64,000 nt of DNA, from contig NZ_QNUH01000018.1 in the NCBI RefSeq assembly GCF_003385495.1, positions 1 through 64,000 on the forward strand. The letters run 5' to 3'. Origin of the DNA: Chryseobacterium elymi (lineage in GTDB: Bacteria > Bacteroidota > Bacteroidia > Flavobacteriales > Weeksellaceae). The notes below the pieces were generated by a model that did no database searches, was not told the origin of the DNA, and was given only the letters and a program-made list of their open reading frames with translations. Made by a program: the position numbers and the translations under genes. Positions 37,550 through 44,850 of the stretch are shown here, one piece after another; within the stretch, counting starts at the first letter, position 1; each line of letters begins with the position of its first letter.

Positions 37550-37606
37550 TCACCAAAGTAAGGGAATAATAATGACGATAATAATTACTGCTAATAACTG
37601 ATCCAT
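37550..37606 (-). CDS. ilv leader peptide 2 (Ile/Leu/Val)
   Basis: 18 codons: MDQLLAVIIIVIIIPLLW. Twelve of the residues are Ile, Leu or Val, with two uninterrupted Ile triplets. The TGA stop lies inside the segment that competes for the terminator's 5' arm. A ribosome that finishes the peptide covers that segment and lets the terminator form. A ribosome stalled on the Ile codons leaves it free, so the antiterminator forms. It lies 55 bp before the terminator U-run and after attenuator 1. The classical attenuation arrangement is visible; regulation itself is inferred. Confidence 0.8.
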   Translation of the reverse strand: MDQLLAVIIIVIIIPLLW

Positions 37607-37613
37607 AGTTTAT

Positions 37614-37648
37614 GAAATAAAAAAAGCCGCTTCAATATGAAACGGCTT
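37614..37648 (-). terminator. ilv attenuator 1: terminator hairpin
   Basis: Minus-strand stem AAGCCGTTTCA / TGAAGCGGCTT (11 bp with one G-U pair), loop TAT, followed by seven T. Its 5' arm GCCGTTTC (37639-37646) can pair over 8 positions (two G-U) with GGAGCGGC at 37677-37684 inside leader peptide 1. Confidence 0.88.
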
Positions 37649-37669
37649 ATATAATTTAAATAAAAATAT

Positions 37670-37753
37670 TTACAATGCCGCTCCTCTACTGTTGTTAATC
37701 ACAACAATAATGCTAGAAATGACAATAATATTTTTCTGATTCGTAAAATTCAT
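37670..37753 (-). CDS. ilv leader peptide 1 (Ile/Val), probably leaderless
   Basis: 27 codons. The regulatory core at codons 9-19 reads IIVISSIIVVI (six Ile, three Val). Codons 24-26 (GGA GCG GCA) contain the antiterminator strand. The ATG is only 4 nt after the TACATTTG box, so translation would begin at or within a few nucleotides of the transcript's 5' end. The peptide starts MNFTNQK; the tyrA leader also starts with a start codon followed by Asn-Phe. Stalling at codons 9-19 would expose codons 24-26, which then sequester the 5' arm of terminator 1. Confidence 0.82.
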   Translation of the reverse strand: MNFTNQKNIIVISSIIVVINNSRGAAL

Positions 37754-37757
37754 ACTG

Positions 37758-37788
37758 CAAATGTATTAATTTTTAAATACTGAGCAAG
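37758..37788 (-). promoter_or_regulatory. Promoter of the ilv operon
   Basis: Minus strand: CTTG at 37788-37785, a 19-bp spacer, and TACATTTG at 37765-37758. It lies between the folP stop (37794) and leader peptide 1. Confidence 0.75.
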
Positions 37789-37793
37789 CTTTT

Positions 37794-38681
37794 TTAACAC
37801 TTTTTATTTTTTCCGCAAAACTGTCTGATGGTTGCTGCAGTTTCCGCCACATCATGTACTCTTAAAATTTTGGCTCCCTGCTCCAAAACTATCCTATGAA
37901 GTTTCTGTGTTTCTTCATTGATGTCCAGAGGAGATTTCCCAAGCGGTTTATAGATAAATGATTTTCTGGAAATACCGATCAACAAAGGAAATTTTCCAAA
38001 ACCCAGATGCTCAGTTTCACTGATCATTTTCATCTGATCTTCCACCGTTTTTCCGAAACCAAAACCGGGATCAAGGATGATATCTTTCACTCCTTTTTCA
38101 AGAAGCTCATTGGTTTTTTTAGAAAAATAACGGTTGACTTCCAGTGTAATGTCTTCAAATTTCACTTTTTCATGCATCGTCTCATAAGATGGGTTCACAT
38201 GCATCAGAATGTAGGGAAGCTTCGTTTCACCTGCCACATCAAACATTTTATCGTCATACTGTCCGCCGGAAATATCGTTGATTATATCAATTCCTTCATT
38301 AAATCCGAATTTTACGGTTTCTGCATAGAATGTATCCAGTGATATCAATGCTTCCGGAAATTCTTTTTTGATTTGGGAAATTATGTTTCCGATCCTGGCT
38401 ATTTCTTCTTTACTGCTCAGAAATTCAGCATTCGGACGTGTGGATTGCGGTCCGATGTCGATGAATTCTGCCCCGTCTTTCAAAAGTGTCTCTGCATGCT
38501 CCAACGCTGATTTTTCATTATTAAACTTTCCACCGTCAGAGAATGAATCCGGAGTCAGGTTGAGAATGCCCATGATTTTAGGCCTGTTGAATTCCACCAG
38601 CCTTCCATTGCAATTGATGGAGTGAAAAGGTTTAGGGGTCGGAAAGTCTGAGGGTAAGTGGGTTTCGGAGTTTGAGAGCAT
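37794..38681 (-). CDS. folP: Dihydropteroate synthase
   Basis: Joins p-aminobenzoate to the pterin in folate synthesis. The start is placed at ATG 38681 (MLSNSETHLPS); a longer frame would begin at a TTG lying inside the -7 box. The core is complete: IMGILNLTPDSFSDGGKF, the pterin-binding loop FIDIGPQSTRPNAEFLS (equivalent of the G-x-E-STRP block, here with Gln for Glu), INDISGGQYDDKMF, LDPGFGFGKTVEDQ and IGISRKSFIYKPLG. About 295 residues. The first 25 residues (Ser/Pro/Thr-rich) are encoded by DNA resembling the intergenic CTCAAAC repeat and are probably not structural. Confidence 0.94.
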   Translation of the reverse strand: MLSNSETHLPSDFPTPKPFHSINCNGRLVEFNRPKIMGILNLTPDSFSDGGKFNNEKSALEHAETLLKDGAEFIDIGPQSTRPNAEFLSSKEEIARIGNIISQIKKEFPEALISLDTFYAETVKFGFNEGIDIINDISGGQYDDKMFDVAGETKLPYILMHVNPSYETMHEKVKFEDITLEVNRYFSKKTNELLEKGVKDIILDPGFGFGKTVEDQMKMISETEHLGFGKFPLLIGISRKSFIYKPLGKSPLDINEETQKLHRIVLEQGAKILRVHDVAETAATIRQFCGKNKKC

Positions 38682-38708
38682 ACTTTGTTTATAATTGATA
38701 TTCTTCTG

Positions 38709-38716
38709 CAAAATTA
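38709..38716 (-). promoter_or_regulatory. -7 box TAATTTTG of folP
   Basis: Perfect TAnnTTTG on the minus strand, 27 bp before the chosen ATG; it rules out the upstream TTG as a start. Confidence 0.5.
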
Positions 38717-38995
38717 AGACTTATTGTGAAATGTGAGGAGTTAATGGTTTGTTTTTTGCTGGTTCGTAGTTGCTAGTTGGGGATTTGGTATTAATTGGTC
38801 TTTTTTACTGACATACCACAATTAATATTGAACTCAACTTTCTTCCTTTTAAAATATCCTGACAAGGAACCAACAAATAATAATTAATAACCAATTCTCA
38901 CAGAAATTTAGATAGAACAATAACTCTCCTACTCTCAAACACCCAAACTCTGACAAAAATCAATTCCGGATTCCTGCTACCTAAAACCTAATTCG

Positions 38996-39003
38996 TATAT
39001 TTG
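38996..39003 (+). promoter_or_regulatory. -7 box TATATTTG before the DUF1599 gene
   Basis: Perfect TAnnTTTG, 17 bp before the ATG; no clear -33 TTG. Confidence 0.45.
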
Positions 39004-39020
39004 GGAGATTAAGAGAATTT

Positions 39021-39584
39021 ATGTCAAAAACATCAGTACAGTTCGGGAAAGTTATCAGTCAGTGTCGTGACCTTTTCAGTAAAAAATTACAGGATTATGG
39101 AGCCGCATGGAGGGTTTTGAGACCCAGTTCTATTACAGATCAGATTTACATTAAAGTGAACAGGATCCGTACGCTGCAGATGACGGATAAAAAAATGGTG
39201 GATGAAAGTGAGGAGGATGAATTCATCGCGATTGTTAACTACTCTATCATCGGACTTATTCAGCTTGAAAAAGGGTTTTCGAATGATTTTAATGAAAATA
39301 AGGAGGAAATTTTGAGCCTGTACGACAAATATTCGAATGATGCTCAGGCTTTAATGGAAAAAAAGAACCATGATTATGGTGAAGCTTGGAGGGATATGAG
39401 AATTTCTTCTATTACCGATCTTATTTACCAGAAAGTACTGAGAACGAAACAGATTGAGGATAACCAGGGAAAGACCATCGTTTCTGAAGGCTTGGATGCG
39501 AACTATTTCGACATGCTGAATTATGCTGTTTTCTGCCTGATCAAGTTCTCTGAAAAAGAAAATATTTCCGAACCTCAAAAATAA
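39021..39584 (+). CDS. DUF1599 protein (nucleotide-modification-associated domain, internally duplicated)
   Basis: 187 residues made of two homologous halves. The first has KLQDYGAAWRVLRPSSITDQIYIKVNRIRTLQ and FIAIVNYSIIGLIQLE; the second has KNHDYGEAWRDMRISSITDLIYQKV and FDMLNYAVFCLIKF. The repeated DYGxAWRxxRxSSITD motif is the family signature (DUF1599, PF07659-type). All-alpha, cytoplasmic, no known reaction. It is followed after 6 bp by the BT_3928-type membrane protein, a pairing I recall as common in Bacteroidetes. Confidence 0.88.
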   Translation: MSKTSVQFGKVISQCRDLFSKKLQDYGAAWRVLRPSSITDQIYIKVNRIRTLQMTDKKMVDESEEDEFIAIVNYSIIGLIQLEKGFSNDFNENKEEILSLYDKYSNDAQALMEKKNHDYGEAWRDMRISSITDLIYQKVLRTKQIEDNQGKTIVSEGLDANYFDMLNYAVFCLIKFSEKENISEPQK

Positions 39585-39590
39585 ATTACT

Positions 39591-40700
39591 ATGATCAAAG
39601 GTTTATTACGCTTTATTATTGCTGTTATCTTCATTCTTTCAGGCTTTGTAAAGGCTGTGGATCTGGTAGGATTCTCTTTCAAAATGGAAGAATATTTCGC
39701 GCCACCGGTTTTCAACATGCCGTTCCTGGAAAAATTTGCGCTTCTCTTCTCGATCATTGTGGTCGTACTGGAGCTTTTCTTAGGATTTATGCTGCTGTTG
39801 AAACTGAAGCTTAAATTTACTCTTTCAGCGTTAATAGCCCTTTGTATCTTTTTTGGGTTCCTTACTTTTTACTCTGCTTACTTCAATGTGGTGACGGACT
39901 GCGGTTGTTTTGGAGATGCAATAAAATTTACGCCATGGCAGAGCTTTATGAAAGATATCGTGCTTCTTGCCGGTCTCATTATCCTGTTTATACTTTACAG
40001 AAAGGAATTCAGTAAAAAAGATCCATATGACAGCAGTACGAAAGAATCTTCAGGTAAGTTCAAATATGTTCTTTTAGGTCTTTTTTCTGTGATCATGATT
40101 TACATTATGGTTCAGGGAATCATGCATGAGCCGCTGATCGATTTCCGGGATTATAAAACCGGGACCGATATGAAAGCTGAAAAGGAAAAGATTAATAAAA
40201 ACCCTTCTGAATATAAGACTTTTTATTCGCTTAAAAATGAGAAGACAGGAGAGGTTTTAAAGGTCAATCAGGATGATTATATTAAAGAAACAAAATACTG
40301 GGCAGAAGGTTCTCCTTGGAAAATTGAGGAAGGAAAAAATGAATCTGTCCTGACTAAAGAAGGGTATAAATCAGAGATCGTAAAATTTAAAATTGAAGAT
40401 CCAACGGGCATGGATCTGACGGACGAAATCATCAATGCACCGAAGGCTGTTTTGGTATTCTCTTATCATCCAAAAGAAGTTTCTGCTGATCTTATCCAGA
40501 AAGTCGAAGCTAAGGTGAATGCTCAAAAAGAAGCTGTGATCTACGGTGTTTCTACGGATCATAATACCTTTAAAACCATTAAAAATGCTATGATGGATGC
40601 TACAGCAATCAAAACAATCGCGAGAAGCAATCCATTTGTGTTGATATTGGAGAAAGGGAAAATTGTAGACAAACAACCTGCAAAAGATTATATAAAATAA
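39591..40700 (+). CDS. BT_3928-family MauE/DoxX-like membrane protein with soluble C-terminal domain
   Basis: 369 residues. Four N-terminal helices (about 5-23, 47-68, 74-95, 112-132) form a MauE/DoxX-like bundle with the characteristic VVTDCGCFGDAIKFTPWQSF, whose Cys-x-Cys recalls redox-active MauE. After a further helix (about 158-174) comes a 190-residue soluble region that looks like a degenerate thioredoxin-like or AhpC-type fold (PKAVLVFSYHPKEVSADLIQKV) without a catalytic CxxC. The suggestion is a membrane protein involved in disulfide or redox handling in the envelope; this is inference. It begins an operon-like run with two small genes. Confidence 0.82.
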   Translation: MIKGLLRFIIAVIFILSGFVKAVDLVGFSFKMEEYFAPPVFNMPFLEKFALLFSIIVVVLELFLGFMLLLKLKLKFTLSALIALCIFFGFLTFYSAYFNVVTDCGCFGDAIKFTPWQSFMKDIVLLAGLIILFILYRKEFSKKDPYDSSTKESSGKFKYVLLGLFSVIMIYIMVQGIMHEPLIDFRDYKTGTDMKAEKEKINKNPSEYKTFYSLKNEKTGEVLKVNQDDYIKETKYWAEGSPWKIEEGKNESVLTKEGYKSEIVKFKIEDPTGMDLTDEIINAPKAVLVFSYHPKEVSADLIQKVEAKVNAQKEAVIYGVSTDHNTFKTIKNAMMDATAIKTIARSNPFVLILEKGKIVDKQPAKDYIK

Positions 40701-40704
40701 GGCT

Positions 40705-41385
40705 ATGGAAAAGAATTTGAGATATATTAATGAAAATTACATTACTGAAGATAATATATGTGCTGTAACAGGCATTACCAAAGATGAACTTAATATACTT
40801 ATTCAAAACCATTTAGTTCCGGATGCCTCTTATGTGATTTCTCACAATATAAAAATCACTTCATCTCTGAATGATGAATTCCAAAGTGAGATCACTGAAA
40901 AATATTTCAGTAAAAATTGTATTCAACTGATTCAGGAGCACAAAAATCTGGAGAATTCACTACAATATAAAGCTGAATTTAAAGAGAAGTTCATTCGTGA
41001 CTTAATGAAGCATCCCGATAAAAATTTTGCTTATCATCATATTTCGGAAAATGATCTTGAAGATCAGCAAAAGATAAATGAAATTTTTGAGGATGAATGG
41101 GATGCTTATTGTAAAGGTATTTATGGAATCTGTACTCTCCATTCAACTGAAGAAGAAATCGTAAAAAAGGAAATTGTAGTAAAGAAACTCATCCAATTCA
41201 ACTCCCTGTTTTATCAAAAGACGCTTAGCAATGATGAAAAAGAGGAGCTCATGAAATTAAATGAAGAATTTAACAAAGTAGCTTCAAAATTTGCACCTTA
41301 TCAAAGGGAAGTAAGCAGCAGAGGAAAATATCTCGATAAAATTTTAGAAAAAAATAATTTAGATCATTTAATAAAGAATTACTAA
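40705..41385 (+). CDS. Unknown cytoplasmic protein, possibly DUF6058-like
   Basis: 226 residues, no signal or membrane segment, Glu/Lys/Asn-rich and probably helical. The N-terminus NITEDNICAVTGITKDELNILIQNHLVP-like stretch (YITEDNICAVTGITKDEL at about 12-29) resembles a small DNA-binding-type helical fold. The central DEWDAYCKGIYGICTLHST resembles the W-x-x-Y-x-x-G-x-Y-G-x-C pattern I associate with DUF6058. It starts 4 bp after the BT_3928-type gene and ends 1 bp before the TerB-like gene, so the three are one unit. Confidence 0.65.
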   Translation: MEKNLRYINENYITEDNICAVTGITKDELNILIQNHLVPDASYVISHNIKITSSLNDEFQSEITEKYFSKNCIQLIQEHKNLENSLQYKAEFKEKFIRDLMKHPDKNFAYHHISENDLEDQQKINEIFEDEWDAYCKGIYGICTLHSTEEEIVKKEIVVKKLIQFNSLFYQKTLSNDEKEELMKLNEEFNKVASKFAPYQREVSSRGKYLDKILEKNNLDHLIKNY

Positions 41386-41386
41386 T

Positions 41387-41737
41387 ATGCAAAAATCAAA
41401 TAAATCTATCGCCGGCTATCATCTTTTAATGATCCTTTCTTCTGTAGACGGAGAATTTGCTCCTGAGGAAGGAATGCTTGTTCAACAGTATATGGCGGAC
41501 GAATTTCCGTTCAGAATGAACCTTGACAATGAGCTGGAAACCCTGGCTCTTCTAAAACCTGAAGAATGGAAAGATCACTTTGAATTCCACGCAAGATGTT
41601 TTCATGATGATTCTACAGAGGAGGAACGTATAAAATTCGCAGAATTTGCTAAAACACTGATCAAAGCTGACAATAAAGTAACAGATGAAGAGCATACTTT
41701 CTATAAGCTTTTAAAAAATCTTTGGAATTTAGCATAG
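41387..41737 (+). CDS. TerB-like small helical protein
   Basis: 116 residues, acidic and helical. HLLMILSSVDGEFAPEEGMLVQQYM (in two parts, about 12-36) and the later TLIKADNKVTDEEHTFYKLL repeat the D-x-x-(V/F)-x-x-E-E pattern seen twice in TerB proteins, where such acidic positions bind metal. TerB-like modules occur in membrane-associated stress complexes, but no other ter genes are nearby. It starts 1 bp after the preceding gene. The family call is moderate, the function unknown. Confidence 0.65.
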   Translation: MQKSNKSIAGYHLLMILSSVDGEFAPEEGMLVQQYMADEFPFRMNLDNELETLALLKPEEWKDHFEFHARCFHDDSTEEERIKFAEFAKTLIKADNKVTDEEHTFYKLLKNLWNLA

Positions 41738-41766
41738 AGCAGCCACACCAGAAAACAAAAGATATT

Positions 41767-43893
41767 ATGAAAAAATTCTATCTTGGAATATTAATTATGA
41801 GCGCATCTACGATACAATCTCAAAAATTCCCTGTTCTTAAAGCTCCTATGGCAGAAAAGCAGGAGCATATCCGGGAAATCCATGGTGATAAAGTAAATGA
41901 TCCGTATTACTGGATGATTGATTATTTTAAAAAAGGAAAAGATTCAACAAAGGTCGTTGATTATCTGAAGGCTGAAAACACGTATTGGGAAAGCATGATG
42001 AAGGATACTGAACCTTTCAGGGAAAAGCTTTTCCAGGAAATGAAAGCCAGAATCAAAGAAAAAGACGAATCTGTACCGGTTTTCAAAAACGGATTTTATT
42101 ATTATACCCGTACAGAAGCCGGAAAACAATATTTTAAATACTGCAGAAAAAAGGGAAGCCTTACCGCTCCTGAAGAGATCCTTCTGGATGTGGATAAGCT
42201 GGCGGAAGGACATGCTTATTATGCTGCATCAGGTTTCAGCATCAGTCCTGATAATACTAAAATGATTTACGGAGTAGATGATGTTTCCAGAAGACAATAT
42301 AAACTATTTTTAAAAGATCTTTCAACTGGTAAAATCACTGATCTTGGTATTAAAAATACAACAGGCTCTGCAACCTGGGCTAATGATAATAAAACAATAT
42401 TCTATACTGCCAAAAATCCGGAAACTCTCTTAACAGAAAAAATTTTCAGGCATACCTTTGGAACAGATTCCACAAAAGATGTTTTAGTATATGAAGAAAA
42501 GGATAAAACCAATTATATAGGTGTAGGAAAAACTAAAAACGATAAGTTTATCCTGATCGACTCCCGTGCTACTACTTCTTCCGAAACAAGATATCTGGAT
42601 GCTAATGATCCTAATGGAAGTTTCGAAATTTTCCAGCCAAGAATAAAAGATGTTTTGTATGATGTAACTTCACTGGAAGATAAATTTCTGGTCATCACTA
42701 ATAAAGACGCTCTTAATTTTAAAGTAGTGGAAACTCCATTAAATGAAACAGGTGTCGAAAGCTGGAAAGATTTTATTCCTCACAGAAACGATGTACTGAT
42801 GGAAGACATTAGTGCATTTAAAAATTATTTGGTTTTCAGTGAAAGACAGAACGGGCTTTCCCAACTGGTCATCTACGACAGAAAAACCGGAAAAAAAGAA
42901 TTTCTTAAATTCGATGAACCGGTATACACAGTTTATCCTTCCGGAAATCCCGAATACAATACCGATAACTTCCGTTTTGGTTATACTTCCATGATTACGC
43001 CAAGCTCTCAGTATGAGCAGGATTTGAAAACAGGAAAAAGAACTCTTCTGAAGCAACAGGAAGTGCTAGGTGGATATAACAAAGAAAACTACATCACGGA
43101 AAGGCTTTTTGCAACGGCAAAAGACGGCACAAAGATTCCAATTTCTATTGTTTATAAGAAAGGCTTCAAAAAAGATGGAAACAGTCCGTTACTTCTTTAT
43201 GCATATGGGTCTTACGGAAGCTCCATGGATGCAACTTTCAGCAGCACCAGACTGAGTCTTCTGAACAGAGGTTTTGCTTTTGCCATCGCTCACATCCGCG
43301 GTGGCCAGGAAATGGGAAGACAATGGTATGAGGACGGAAAAATGATGAAAAAGAAGAATACTTTTACCGATTTCATCGATGCCGGAGAATATCTTGTTAA
43401 GGAAAAATATACCTCATCAAAACATCTTTATGCACAGGGCGGAAGCGCCGGAGGCCTTTTGATGGGTGCAGTGGTTAATATGAGCCCTAATTTATGGAAT
43501 GGCGTTATTTCGCAGGTTCCATTCGTTGATGTTGTCAATACCATGCTTGATGAAAGTATTCCGCTGACTACCAATGAATATGAGGAATGGGGAAATCCAA
43601 ACAATAAGGACGCTTATTTTTACATGAAATCTTACTCTCCTTATGAAAATATTGAGAAGAAAAATTACCCTAATATTTTGGTAACCACAGGACTGCACGA
43701 TTCTCAGGTACAGTATTTTGAGCCTGCAAAATGGGTATCCAAGCTTAGGGATATGAAAACTGACAAAAACGTACTATTATTAAAAACTGATATGGATTAC
43801 GGTCACGGTGGTGCATCGGGAAGATTTGATTACCTGAAAGACATTTCGCTGGTCTATGCTTTCATGTTTAAATTAGAGGGAATAAATAAGTAA
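41767..43893 (+). CDS. ptrB: Oligopeptidase B (S9A prolyl oligopeptidase family)
   Basis: Serine peptidase that trims short peptides, by family after basic residues. The start at 41767 gives a signal peptide (MKKFYLGILIMSASTIQSQ); a longer frame would overlap the preceding gene. A beta-propeller spans about 85-420, and the catalytic domain has the nucleophile in GGSAGGLLMGAVVN, Asp near TTGLHDSQVQYFEP and His in DYGHGGASGRFD. HIRGGQEMGRQWYEDGKMMK and the PYENI block are typical of PtrB. About 708 residues. The signal peptide suggests export to the periplasm, unlike the cytoplasmic E. coli enzyme. Confidence 0.93.
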   Translation: MKKFYLGILIMSASTIQSQKFPVLKAPMAEKQEHIREIHGDKVNDPYYWMIDYFKKGKDSTKVVDYLKAENTYWESMMKDTEPFREKLFQEMKARIKEKDESVPVFKNGFYYYTRTEAGKQYFKYCRKKGSLTAPEEILLDVDKLAEGHAYYAASGFSISPDNTKMIYGVDDVSRRQYKLFLKDLSTGKITDLGIKNTTGSATWANDNKTIFYTAKNPETLLTEKIFRHTFGTDSTKDVLVYEEKDKTNYIGVGKTKNDKFILIDSRATTSSETRYLDANDPNGSFEIFQPRIKDVLYDVTSLEDKFLVITNKDALNFKVVETPLNETGVESWKDFIPHRNDVLMEDISAFKNYLVFSERQNGLSQLVIYDRKTGKKEFLKFDEPVYTVYPSGNPEYNTDNFRFGYTSMITPSSQYEQDLKTGKRTLLKQQEVLGGYNKENYITERLFATAKDGTKIPISIVYKKGFKKDGNSPLLLYAYGSYGSSMDATFSSTRLSLLNRGFAFAIAHIRGGQEMGRQWYEDGKMMKKKNTFTDFIDAGEYLVKEKYTSSKHLYAQGGSAGGLLMGAVVNMSPNLWNGVISQVPFVDVVNTMLDESIPLTTNEYEEWGNPNNKDAYFYMKSYSPYENIEKKNYPNILVTTGLHDSQVQYFEPAKWVSKLRDMKTDKNVLLLKTDMDYGHGGASGRFDYLKDISLVYAFMFKLEGINK

Positions 43894-43919
43894 ATAATAG
43901 CTCGCTGATTATGTAAATT

Positions 43920-43961
43920 TCGCAGATTTAAGATCATCTGCCTAATCAGAAAAATCTGCGA
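43920..43961. repeat. Hairpin with the CTGCGAGAGA word
   Basis: CGCAGATTT (43921-43929) and AAATCTGCG (43952-43960) form a 9-bp inverted repeat between ptrB and tpiA; the right arm is followed by AGAGA as in the other copies of this word. Confidence 0.55.
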
Positions 43962-43999
43962 GAGATAAGAATTAAAATAATAAAAATTCGGATAAAATT

Positions 44000-44761
44000 A
44001 TGAGAAGAAAAATAGTTGCAGGAAACTGGAAAATGAATAAAAATGTCATTGACGCACAACAGTTAATGATTCAATTACTGAGCTATAAAAATAATAATAC
44101 CACCAACTGCGAAGTATGGATTGCGCCGCCTTCTTTATATCTGATGATGGCTAAAGATATCTTCGAGAAAGATGAGATCGGTGTATTCTCTCAGGATATG
44201 AGTGAGCATGAAAGCGGTGCTTATACGGGCGAACTTTCTGCAGATATGCTGGAATCTATCGATGTGACAGGTTCATTGATCGGGCACTCTGAAAGAAGAC
44301 AGTACCACGGTGAAACAGATTCTCACTGCAACAGAAAGATCAAATTAGCGCTTGACAGAGGCCTGATCCCTGTGTACTGTAATGGTGAAACATTGGAGCA
44401 GAGAAAAGCAGGTCAGCATTTCGAAGTGGTAAAAAACCAGACTGAAGTTGCTCTTTTCACGCTTTCTGCTGAAGAAATCAAAAAAGTAGTGATTGCTTAT
44501 GAGCCGGTTTGGGCTATCGGAACAGGGGAAACGGCTTCCCCGGAACAGGCTCAGGAAATCCACGCACATATCAGAAGCATCATCGCTGCAAAATACGGAC
44601 AGGATGTGGCTGACGAAGTTTCTATCCTTTACGGGGGTTCAGTGAAGCCGGATAATGCCAAAGAGATTTTTTCTCAGCCTGATATTGATGGCGGATTAAT
44701 CGGTGGCGCAGCTTTAAAACTGGAGGATTTCTCTAAGATTATTGAAGGATTTAATTCATAG
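44000..44761 (+). CDS. tpiA: Triosephosphate isomerase
   Basis: Interconverts dihydroxyacetone phosphate and glyceraldehyde 3-phosphate in glycolysis. 253 residues. The substrate-binding Asn and Lys are in AGNWKMNK, the catalytic His in IGHSERRQYH, the catalytic Glu in AYEPVWAIGTGETA, and the phosphate loop in LYGGSVKPDNAKEI and GLIGGAALK. Complete, with no odd features. A strong hairpin follows. Confidence 0.98.
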   Translation: MRRKIVAGNWKMNKNVIDAQQLMIQLLSYKNNNTTNCEVWIAPPSLYLMMAKDIFEKDEIGVFSQDMSEHESGAYTGELSADMLESIDVTGSLIGHSERRQYHGETDSHCNRKIKLALDRGLIPVYCNGETLEQRKAGQHFEVVKNQTEVALFTLSAEEIKKVVIAYEPVWAIGTGETASPEQAQEIHAHIRSIIAAKYGQDVADEVSILYGGSVKPDNAKEIFSQPDIDGGLIGGAALKLEDFSKIIEGFNS

Positions 44762-44803
44762 GTTTTGGCTAAATTCCTATTGAATATACACCATATACAG
44801 TTA

Positions 44804-44834
44804 AAAGCGGCGGCATCTTCGATGCCGCCGCTTT
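44804..44834. terminator. GC-rich bidirectional terminator after tpiA
   Basis: Perfect 14-bp stem AAAGCGGCGGCATC / GATGCCGCCGCTTT, loop TTC, between convergent genes. Flanking T-runs are short on the plus strand. Confidence 0.78.
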
Positions 44835-44850
44835 CTTAAAAAAAATCTAA

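Larger units (their letters stand above)
38682..39020. repeat. Divergent gap folP-DUF1599 with palindromic element
   Basis: 339 bp without a gene. TTGGTATTAATT (38785-38796) is inverted by AATTAATAACCAA (38882-38894, one bulge). A pyrimidine-rich tract of CTCTCCTACTCTCAAAC type follows (about 38923-38950). Both flanking promoter boxes lie at its ends. Confidence 0.6.

Noticed and set aside
37490-37753. Riboswitch or T-box upstream of ilvE
   Set aside because: No T-box specifier loop or conserved T-box sequence is visible; two Ile/Val leader peptides with terminators explain the region better.
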